Below are positions 32,816-38,848 of a DNA stretch of 38,848 bases, in pieces (positions within the stretch are counted from its first letter, which is position 1; each line of letters opens with the position of its first letter). A program made the translations under genes and the position numbers. The stretch spans positions 1 through 38,848 of the forward strand of contig CAJTME010000015.1 in assembly GCA_910577315.1 (NCBI GenBank). Direction: 5' to 3'. The notes below the pieces were generated by a model that searched no databases, was not told the origin of the DNA, and was given only the letters and a program-made list of their open reading frames with translations. This stretch comes from an uncultured Muribaculaceae bacterium (lineage in GTDB: Bacteria > Bacteroidota > Bacteroidia > Bacteroidales > Muribaculaceae).

Positions 32816-33631
32816 ATGTTAGCAAAAATCAACGAAACCGCTGAATTTCTTCGCGGAAAAGTAAGCGGCGAAATGCCTAAGACCGCCATCATTCTTGGCA
32901 CAGGTCTCGGCTCGCTGGTCGATTTTATCGAAGACAAACAATACATCAAATATTCAGATATTCCCAACTTCCCTGTTTCGACTGTCGAAGGTCATTCTGG
33001 TAACCTTATTTTCGGTACTCTCGGAGGCAAGCGTGTCATTGCCATGCAGGGCCGCTTCCACTACTACGAGGGTTATGACATGAAACAGGTGACATTCCCC
33101 GTGCGTGTGTTCAAGGCACTGGGTGTTGACACCCTCTTTGTGTCGAATGCCGCCGGCGGCATGAATAAGGAATTCAAGGTTGGCGACGTGATGATTATCA
33201 CCGACCAAATCAACCTTTTCCCCGAGAATCCTCTCCGCGGCAAGAACTTCAACGAACTCGGCCCGCGTTTCCCGGCCATGACCGAGCCTTACAACCACCG
33301 TCTCATCGCTCTTGCCGATGAAATCGCTGCCGAGAAGGGCATCCGTGTAATGCACGGCGTGTATGTCGGCACTACCGGCCCGACGTTCGAGACCCCGGCT
33401 GAATACGAATATTTCCGCATTATCGGTGGCGACGCGGTCGGTATGTCTACCGTTCCTGAGGTTATCGTGGCCCGTCATGGCGACATGCGTGTGTTCGGCG
33501 TATCGGTAATCACCGACCTCGGCGGCAAGGACATCACCGAAGTTCCAAGCCATGAAGAAGTGCAGCTCGCAGCTGAAAAAGCCCAGCCTAATGTTGTGGC
33601 TATAATCAGTGAACTTGTAAAGCGCGCATAA
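32816..33631 (+). CDS. punA: purine-nucleoside phosphorylase
   Basis: A 271-residue cytosolic enzyme of the trimeric PNP class that splits inosine or guanosine with phosphate. Motifs: AIILGTGLGSLVD (phosphate loop), VEGHSGNLIFG, GRFHYYEGYDM, FVSNAAGGMNKEFKVGDVM, YVGTTGPTFETPAEYEYFR and GMSTVPEVIVARH with the base-binding region ending SVITDL. All are intact and length is normal. It is flanked by a weak hairpin upstream and a strong terminator downstream, so it is probably a single-gene unit. I saw no good promoter box. Confidence 0.95.
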   Translation: MLAKINETAEFLRGKVSGEMPKTAIILGTGLGSLVDFIEDKQYIKYSDIPNFPVSTVEGHSGNLIFGTLGGKRVIAMQGRFHYYEGYDMKQVTFPVRVFKALGVDTLFVSNAAGGMNKEFKVGDVMIITDQINLFPENPLRGKNFNELGPRFPAMTEPYNHRLIALADEIAAEKGIRVMHGVYVGTTGPTFETPAEYEYFRIIGGDAVGMSTVPEVIVARHGDMRVFGVSVITDLGGKDITEVPSHEEVQLAAEKAQPNVVAIISELVKRA

Positions 33632-33650
33632 ACACATTATTAAATATATC

Positions 33651-33697
33651 AACCGGTGCGGAAGCGATGGCAGTACGCCCATCTTCCGCACCGGTTT
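33651..33697 (+). terminator. terminator of the purine-nucleoside phosphorylase gene
   Basis: A 14-bp perfect stem, AACCGGTGCGGAAG (33651-33664) and CTTCCGCACCGGTT (33683-33696), with a small inner hairpin (GATGG / CCATC). Only three T residues follow, but the stem is very strong and placed 19 bases past the stop codon. Confidence 0.75.
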
Positions 33698-33730
33698 CAA
33701 ATCAATTAGAAAATAATTTTCTACTCATAT

Positions 33731-34768
33731 ATGTCTGAAATTTCATCTCTTGGCGAATTCGGCCTCATCGACCGCCTCACAGACGGCCTCAAAAACGTGA
33801 ATGAATCCACATTAAAAGGTGTGGGAGATGACGCGGCAGTGATGCATTACGGCGCCGATCGGGATGTGCTCGTCACCACCGACCTGCTACTTGAAAATGT
33901 TCATTTTGACCTTACATATGTTCCACTGAAGCATCTGGGCTACAAGTCGGCAGTCGTGAATTTCTCGGATATATATGCTATGAACGGCACTCCCAAGCAA
34001 ATCACTGTGTCGCTCGGTATATCGAGCCGTTTCACCCTGGAGCATATCGAGGAACTTTATGCCGGTATCCGTCTGGCATGCGAGTTTTATGGGGTAGACC
34101 TTGTCGGCGGTGACACATCGGCGTCGCATCAGGGACTTGTCATTTCAATAACATGTCTTGGCGAGGCCGCCCGTGATAAAATCGTTTACCGTGACGGCGC
34201 CAAACCGACAGATATAATCTGCGTGTCGGGCGACCTTGGGGCGGCATACATGGGTCTGCAGCTGCTCGAGCGCGAAAAGGTGGCGTCGGCCGGACGCAAG
34301 GATTTCGTTCCTGATTTCTCGGGTAAGGAATATCTTGTGGAGCGCCAGCTGAAGCCCGAGGCCCGAAAGGACATCGTCAAGGAGCTTGCCGAGGCCGGAA
34401 TAAAGCCGACGGCCATGATGGACGTGTCTGACGGACTGTCGTCTGAGCTGATTCATATCTGCAAACAAAGCCATACGGGATGCCGCGTTTATGAAGACCG
34501 TATTCCCATCGACTACCAAACCGCCGTGATGGCCGAGGAGCTGAACATGAATCTCGTCACAGCCGCCCTCAACGGAGGAGAAGACTATGAACTGCTCTTC
34601 ACCGTGCCGCTGGTCGACCACGACCGGGTGTCGAAACTCGACGGCGTGAAGGTAATCGGCTATGTGACTGACGAAAACCTCGGTTGTGCGATGATTGCAC
34701 GCGACGGAGGCGAGATTCCGTTGCAGGCCCAGGGATGGAATCCGCTCAAAGGCGAAAAAGAGGATTAG
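33731..34768 (+). CDS. thiL: thiamine-monophosphate kinase
   Basis: A 345-residue enzyme that phosphorylates thiamine phosphate to the active diphosphate. Family motifs: SLGEFGLIDRL at the start, GVGDDAAVM and VTTDLLLENVHFDL (Mg and ATP binding), LGYKSAVVNFSDIYAMNGTP, VDLVGGDTSAS, MMDVSDGLSSEL and NGGEDYELLFTV. All the metal-binding aspartates are kept. Length is normal. It follows the punA terminator and precedes the strong nusB promoter, so it seems to be transcribed alone. Confidence 0.95.
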   Translation: MSEISSLGEFGLIDRLTDGLKNVNESTLKGVGDDAAVMHYGADRDVLVTTDLLLENVHFDLTYVPLKHLGYKSAVVNFSDIYAMNGTPKQITVSLGISSRFTLEHIEELYAGIRLACEFYGVDLVGGDTSASHQGLVISITCLGEAARDKIVYRDGAKPTDIICVSGDLGAAYMGLQLLEREKVASAGRKDFVPDFSGKEYLVERQLKPEARKDIVKELAEAGIKPTAMMDVSDGLSSELIHICKQSHTGCRVYEDRIPIDYQTAVMAEELNMNLVTAALNGGEDYELLFTVPLVDHDRVSKLDGVKVIGYVTDENLGCAMIARDGGEIPLQAQGWNPLKGEKED

Positions 34769-34791
34769 ACCGAAATTTGTGGAGCTGAAAG

Positions 34792-34822
34792 TTTGTCGGT
34801 TTACCGAAATGTCGTAACTTTG
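34792..34822 (+). promoter_or_regulatory. strong promoter of nusB-yajC
   Basis: TTTG (34792-34795), 19 bases, then TAACTTTG (34815-34822), a perfect match. The nusB start codon is 42 bases further on. Confidence 0.78.
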
Positions 34823-34863
34823 TCGCGTTATAGAAAAACCTAACGACTAAGAACATTCCAAGT

Positions 34864-36324
34864 ATGATAAATCGCATTCTGATTAGAATCAAAGTGGTGC
34901 AGATACTTTATTCTTATCTGCTTTCACGAAGTGAATTTAAGATTGATGCCGCGCCACAGGGCGCATCCCGCGACCGCCGCTTTGCCTATGCTGTTTATCT
35001 GGACATGCTCTGCCTCATACAGGAACTTTCAGGCGTCCGTACAAACAATCCCGAGCGACGTCTTCCGGCAATTGACGTGCATCCCAAGCTGAAGACAAAC
35101 CGTGTTGCCCGCGCATTGGCCGACAATCCCGTACTCAAACAGATTACATTCAAGAATCAGGCCGACCTCAACGCATTTGGCCCGCAATTGCAGCGCCTGT
35201 CCGATAAAATCGCCGCTGCAAATGTGTTCACGGAATATGCACGCAAGCGCACCCACAGCCTCGACGAGGATGTGAAGGTGTGGACAGTGCTGCTCGAGAC
35301 CACTATATTGAAGGATGCCGAAATTGTCGCAGCGCTGCGCTCGAACCCCGACTTCTCCCTTACGGGTCTCCATTACGGAATCATGCAGGCGGTGGATACA
35401 CTCCGCGCCTACAACGATGCACGGGCGATGTACCATAAGGCGAAAAAGGATCTTGACGATTCCCTCGACAAGGCATACCAGCTGTATTATGCGCTGTTCG
35501 TGCTTATCATGGAGCTCACGGCTGAGCAGGCCGACCGCCAGGAAGCTGCCAAGAACAAATACCTCGCCACTTCCGAAGACCTCAATCCTGACACCCGCCT
35601 TGTCGACAACCGTTTTGCAAAATTCCTTGCCGAGAACGAGGATTTACAGCAGTTCGTCAAAGACCATCCTTTCACATGGGTGGATTCACCGAACCTGCTT
35701 AAAAAACTTCTCGACGACGTCCTGGCATCGGACGTGTATGCCGATTACCTCAAACGCGAGTCGACCGACTGGGAGAGCGATTGCGAATTCTGGCGTTCGA
35801 TTCTCCGTACCGTTGTTCTGCCGTCGGAGGCCCTTGCCGAAGCTCTTGAGGCCAAGTCAATCTATTGGAATGACGATTTGACCACCATCGGTACTTTTGT
35901 ACTCAAATCCATCCGCCGCTTCGCAGGCAGCGAGGGTGGGGAAGGCGTCCGTTTCCTTCCGCAATTCAAGGACGACGAGGATGCTGAATTCGGCGCAAGG
36001 CTCTTTACATTCGCAGTAGACAACCGCGAGAAATATCGTGAATACATTGACCGTTTCATAAACCGCGACTGGGATCCAGAGCGTCTCGCTTTCATGGACA
36101 TCGTAATCATGACGGTGGCGCTTGCCGAGATTATGAATTTCCCTGGAATTCCCCTGCCGGTGTCGATGAACGAGTATGTAGAAATTGCCAATACCTATTC
36201 CACCCGCCGTTCCGGTCCGTTCATAAACGGCATACTCTTCTCCGTGGTCAAGATGCTTGTCGATGAAGGTTTGCTCAAAAAGCCGTTCAGTCAGGCACAG
36301 AAAGAACAGCCGGAAGGCGAATAA
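34864..36324 (+). CDS. nusB: transcription antitermination factor NusB with duplicated middle domain
   Basis: NusB binds boxA RNA with NusE (S10) in rRNA antitermination. The first helix MINRILIRIKVVQILYSYLL and the C-terminal core (about 400-470: DRFINRDWDPERLAFMDIVI, NEYVEIANTYSTRRSGPFIN) are typical. At 486 residues it is far longer than the roughly 300 residues of other Bacteroidetes NusB proteins, because the extra middle domain occurs twice: residues about 41-183 and 204-353. Residues 111-183 align without gaps to 281-353 at an offset of 170 (about 15 identities of 73, including Y125/Y295, D136/D306, W140/W310). The second copy looks like the standard one. It heads the operon with yajC. 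Confidence 0.92.
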   Translation: MINRILIRIKVVQILYSYLLSRSEFKIDAAPQGASRDRRFAYAVYLDMLCLIQELSGVRTNNPERRLPAIDVHPKLKTNRVARALADNPVLKQITFKNQADLNAFGPQLQRLSDKIAAANVFTEYARKRTHSLDEDVKVWTVLLETTILKDAEIVAALRSNPDFSLTGLHYGIMQAVDTLRAYNDARAMYHKAKKDLDDSLDKAYQLYYALFVLIMELTAEQADRQEAAKNKYLATSEDLNPDTRLVDNRFAKFLAENEDLQQFVKDHPFTWVDSPNLLKKLLDDVLASDVYADYLKRESTDWESDCEFWRSILRTVVLPSEALAEALEAKSIYWNDDLTTIGTFVLKSIRRFAGSEGGEGVRFLPQFKDDEDAEFGARLFTFAVDNREKYREYIDRFINRDWDPERLAFMDIVIMTVALAEIMNFPGIPLPVSMNEYVEIANTYSTRRSGPFINGILFSVVKMLVDEGLLKKPFSQAQKEQPEGE

Positions 36325-36351
36325 TCAAGAAATCTTAAACCATTAGTAAAA

Positions 36352-36687
36352 ATGTATCTACAATTCATCCCTCTCCAGGAAGCAGCCCCTCAGGGCGGCG
36401 GCTTCAGCGGAATCATCATGATTGTCCTTCTCCTTGTTGTGTTTTGGCTTTTCATGATACGTCCCCAGCAAAAACGCCAGAAAGAAATCCGCAAGTTCCG
36501 TGAAGGTCTGTCGAAAGGCGACAAAATCGTGACTGCCGGCGGTATCTACGGAACCATCACCGATGTGCGCGAAAAGACCTTCGTGGTCGAAATCACCAAA
36601 GGCGTCTCAATCACCATTGATAAGGGCTCGGTATATCCCTCGGCAAGCGAAGCAGCCCAGGACGCCCAGCAGAACCAACAGAAATAA
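36352..36687 (+). CDS. yajC: preprotein translocase subunit YajC
   Basis: A 111-residue inner-membrane protein accessory to the SecDF-YidC complex. After a Gly-rich start it has one membrane segment (about 18-36), immediately followed by RPQQKRQKE (37-45), the YajC signature, and then the small beta domain GDKIVTAGGIYGTITDV and VEITKGVSITIDKGSV. The Gln/Ala-rich tail is normal. It begins 27 bases after nusB, likely the same transcript, and is followed by a hairpin terminator or attenuator. Confidence 0.95.
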   Translation: MYLQFIPLQEAAPQGGGFSGIIMIVLLLVVFWLFMIRPQQKRQKEIRKFREGLSKGDKIVTAGGIYGTITDVREKTFVVEITKGVSITIDKGSVYPSASEAAQDAQQNQQK

Positions 36688-36702
36688 TTTCTTGTTTAGA
36701 GA

Positions 36703-36748
36703 GACAAGGTAGCATCCGTGGCATATCTGCGGGTGCCCTTGTCATTTT
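36703..36748 (+). terminator. hairpin terminator or attenuator after yajC
   Basis: Arms GACAAGG (36703-36709) and CCTTGTC (36737-36743) with an inner stem GCATCC (36712-36717) / GGGTGC (36731-36736), followed by ATTTTAT. It should end much of the nusB-yajC message, leaving the YbbR-like gene and coaE to read-through or to a promoter I cannot see. Confidence 0.65.
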
Positions 36749-36785
36749 ATCAAGTATGTCTAAAACGATATAACGCATCGAGGCA

Positions 36786-37766
36786 ATGAATCTCAAAGAA
36801 CTGTTCAATCGTGCAAATGAAGTAATTCATTCCCGCCAGGGCCACAGCGTGCTGGTGTTCATGGCTTTTCTGGCTCTTTCTGCCCTCCTGTGGTGCGTTA
36901 TAGCGTTCAACGACGAGAGTCAGGCCGACATACGCATGCCCGTGAGGCTTACAAATGTGCCCGACTCAGTCACGATTGTAAGCCAGGTGCCGGCCACGAT
37001 GTCGGTCAGCCTTCAGGCCCGCGGTACCCAGTTGCTGAAGCTTACATGGGGAAAGGTGCCCAATTTCAATATTGATTTCAGGGTTTTCCGTTCGGACGGT
37101 GCTCTGCGCCTTACCGACACAGATCTCAAGGCCATCGCACGTTCGGCAATCGACGGGGCCAATATCATAATTGTGTCGCCTGATTCGCTGAATCTGGCAT
37201 TCACCTCACAGCCCCCGGTGGTCATGCCGGTCAATCCCGATTATATCGTCACCCCGGGGCCACAGGCCACAATCTCCGGTACCCCGAGACTGTCAGCCGA
37301 CTCGGTCAAGGTATATTCTATCGGGCGCCTTCCGTCGTCCATAGAGGCAATAACCACCGAGCCCATACGATTCAATTCACTTAACGAGACTACGACCAAA
37401 CGTGTCAAGTTGATTGCTCCTCCAGGTTCCAGGGTCATCCCCGACAGTATTGATGTCACAATTGATGTCGAGCCTTTGATTTTCAAGACAAGGAAAGTGG
37501 CTGTCGAGGCCATAAACGTGCCCGACGGGCAGAAATTGATAACATTTCCCGCGCAGGTTGATGTAATGTATATGATTCCTGTCTCGGATTACAAGACTTC
37601 CGAGCCACGGATTCGTGTCACAGCCGACTACCGCTCCATTTCGGCTTCGTCGTCATCGCGTATGATCCGTCTGCGCATTGCCGAGGCGTCTGATAATCTG
37701 CAAAACGTCCATCTTGCAGTGGACAGCGCTGAATATATAATAGAAAAACTGGAGAAAGAGGAATAG
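36786..37766 (+). CDS. YbbR-like domain membrane protein
   Basis: A 326-residue protein with a single N-terminal membrane segment (about 21-41) and an external part made of repeated beta modules. Phrases such as MPVRLTNVPDSVTIVSQVPATMSVSLQARG, taken in pieces (MPVRLTNVPDSV and PATMSVSLQARG), and a second and third unit (ISGTPRLSADSVKVYS, RVKLIAPPGSRVIPDSIDVTIDVEP) are typical of YbbR repeats. In Firmicutes the relative CdaR regulates the c-di-AMP synthase; in Bacteroidetes the protein usually sits, as here, between yajC and coaE and its role is not known to me. The start is 3 bases before coaE at its other end (stop 37766, next start 37770). Confidence 0.85.
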   Translation: MNLKELFNRANEVIHSRQGHSVLVFMAFLALSALLWCVIAFNDESQADIRMPVRLTNVPDSVTIVSQVPATMSVSLQARGTQLLKLTWGKVPNFNIDFRVFRSDGALRLTDTDLKAIARSAIDGANIIIVSPDSLNLAFTSQPPVVMPVNPDYIVTPGPQATISGTPRLSADSVKVYSIGRLPSSIEAITTEPIRFNSLNETTTKRVKLIAPPGSRVIPDSIDVTIDVEPLIFKTRKVAVEAINVPDGQKLITFPAQVDVMYMIPVSDYKTSEPRIRVTADYRSISASSSSRMIRLRIAEASDNLQNVHLAVDSAEYIIEKLEKEE

Positions 37767-37769
37767 GGT

Positions 37770-38381
37770 ATGAGTGTTATTAAAGGTCTTGTGGCTATTT
37801 GCGGCGGAATTGGTTCCGGGAAGTCCGTCGTTTCGGAGGTGTTGAGGATTATGGGCTATCCCGTCTATGATTGCGATTCAAGAGCCAAGATGATTATGGA
37901 TTGCGACGCTGGGATTCACTCGCGGCTGTGCGCGGACATCCATCCCGATGCTGTTGTCGACGGTAAAATCAATCGCCCCCTCATATCTGAGGTGGTGTTT
38001 TCGGATAATGAGGCATTGCTGCGCCTTAATGGCATTGTGCATGCAGCAGTCACAGCCGACTTAAAGAACTGGTGCGTGGATATGCGTGGTGCAGGTCACG
38101 AACGGATGTTTGTCGAGACGGCTCTTTTGCGTCAGAGCGGACTTATAGAGATTGTGGAGGATATATGGGAAATCACAGCTCCTATATATATAAGGATAGA
38201 GCGCGTGAAAAAAAGATCAGGTCTCAGCGAGGAACAGATACTTGCCCGTATAAACTCCCAACAATCCGAATCAATGGACGAAATTCCGCATAAGACAATA
38301 AAAAATGATTCAACAGCTCCTATACTTCCACAAATTCACGCATTGATTGATGAGCGTGATAATGGGTCTGCAAAGGGTTAA
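37770..38381 (+). CDS. coaE: dephospho-CoA kinase
   Basis: A 203-residue P-loop kinase that performs the last step of coenzyme A synthesis. The P-loop is ICGGIGSGKSVVS (10-22), followed by YPVYDCDSRAKMIM (substrate aspartate region), the CoA-domain segment LISEVVFSDNEALLRLNGIVH, FVETALLRQSGL (in place of the more common DVPLLFE) and RVKKRSGLSEEQILARINSQQS with the lid arginine. The match is good though a few motifs are looser than in E. coli. It is 3 bases after the YbbR-like gene. Confidence 0.92.
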   Translation: MSVIKGLVAICGGIGSGKSVVSEVLRIMGYPVYDCDSRAKMIMDCDAGIHSRLCADIHPDAVVDGKINRPLISEVVFSDNEALLRLNGIVHAAVTADLKNWCVDMRGAGHERMFVETALLRQSGLIEIVEDIWEITAPIYIRIERVKKRSGLSEEQILARINSQQSESMDEIPHKTIKNDSTAPILPQIHALIDERDNGSAKG

Positions 38382-38490
38382 TCCCGTCACCGGCCTCGTC
38401 AGGTCTGAAAAAAGTTGTTATGTAAGTTATTGATACACAGGGGAGGGATAAAAAAAGTATGTTTTAGAGCATAAAAAAGTTGCTGAAAAA

Positions 38491-38522
38491 TTTGGAGGAT
38501 ACGGAAAAAGGGTGTAACTTTG
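38491..38522 (+). promoter_or_regulatory. upstream tandem promoter P1
   Basis: TTTG (38491-38494), 20 bases, then TAACTTTG (38515-38522): a perfect Bacteroidetes promoter preceded by an A/T-rich stretch (38446-38490) that could act as an UP-like element. Confidence 0.8.
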
Positions 38523-38592
38523 CACTCGCTTTCGGGAACGAAGCGGCAGAGAACCTCGAAATACTAAACGAAGTTAAAAAGTTGAACAAAAA

Positions 38593-38624
38593 TTTGGCAG
38601 ATTCAAAAATTGTTCTTAACTTTG
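38593..38624 (+). promoter_or_regulatory. downstream tandem promoter P2
   Basis: TTTG (38593-38596), 20 bases, then TAACTTTG (38617-38624), the same geometry as P1 and 102 bases further on. The sequences before both -33 boxes are alike (AAAAAGTTG about 10 bases ahead of AAAATTTGG), so P2 looks like a duplicate of P1. Confidence 0.8.
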
Positions 38625-38848
38625 CAGCCGCAAACGGAAATCCCGGATGCCCGAGAAAATTGAGCACATTGAAAACGATTACAATAGACAAGAGTAGTAC
38701 AAGAGCAAGTTATTGAAAAATAACGACCTCGTTCAATTCTTGAAACCTGATAGAGCGTATCCGCCGGGAAAGGGCGGCGGCCGGCAGGCCGCGAGACTTT
38801 AGGCAAACAACGTTAAAGAAACGTCTTGCCTTCTTGAAAAAAAAAAGA
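38625..38848 (+). other. gene-free structured leader, possibly of an rRNA operon beyond the edge
   Basis: No convincing coding frame exists from 38382 to the end. After the two promoters the transcript would contain GCGGCC-GGCA-GGCCGC (38777-38792) and AGGCAA (38801-38806) with ACGTT (38810-38814) pairing to AACGT (38820-38824) and TTGCCT (38826-38831), then an A-run at the very edge. Double strong promoters plus a long structured non-coding leader are usual for rRNA operons, so a 16S gene may begin just outside. This is inference; no 16S sequence is visible. Confidence 0.45.

Noticed and set aside
38480..38716. Small protein of 78 residues near the right edge
   Set aside because: The frame runs across two perfect promoters and has no coding character.

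Overview
The window looks like chromosomal DNA from a Bacteroidales bacterium, with a Muribaculaceae-like relative as a guess. The evidence is Bacteroidetes-type promoters (TTTG, about 20 bases, then TAnnTTTG), typical protein families (PCMD lipoprotein, PepSY-like lipoprotein, PPi-dependent phosphofructokinase, a long NusB, a YbbR-like protein next to YajC) and the lack of conventional Shine-Dalgarno sites. No rRNA or tRNA gene, transposase or CRISPR array was seen inside the window.

Left part (1-6049). The first 55 bases hold the start of a leftward gene that runs off the edge. Bases 146-417 are a non-coding, GC-rich repeat of about 143 bp, rich in small perfect hairpins. Then comes a tight, AT-richer five-gene operon (732-5737): a four-segment membrane protein, a P-loop GTPase, a coiled-coil single-pass membrane protein with a GAP1-like N-terminal domain, a retropepsin-like aspartic protease lipoprotein, and a second coiled-coil single-pass membrane protein. 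This is the most unusual system in the window. It looks like a membrane-spanning GTPase signalling or conflict module. Related GTPase/GAP1 systems have been described computationally; I know of no experimental role for this exact gene set. A composite hairpin (5875-5944) separates it from the rest.

Middle part (6050-29766). A very large alpha-2-macroglobulin-like protein overlaps by 4 bases a multi-pass GT-C/DUF6056-like membrane protein, whose end overlaps a convergent PepSY-like lipoprotein gene. A long leftward block follows: the stress proteins ClpC and HtpG, a YjbQ-family protein, a cell-wall-type set (alpha/beta hydrolase, membrane-anchored MurF-like ligase, Ddl-like ligase), a surface set (PCMD lipoprotein and two paralogous outer-membrane barrels), PPi-phosphofructokinase, GMP synthase and another outer-membrane barrel.

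Right part (29882-38848). Rightward housekeeping genes: sppA-lpxK (signal peptide digestion, lipid A), purine nucleoside phosphorylase, thiL, and nusB-yajC-ybbR-like-coaE. NusB is oversized because its middle domain appears twice. The last 467 bases have no gene but carry two near-perfect tandem promoters and a structured leader, which I infer to be the start of a strongly expressed stable-RNA (perhaps rRNA) operon just beyond the edge.
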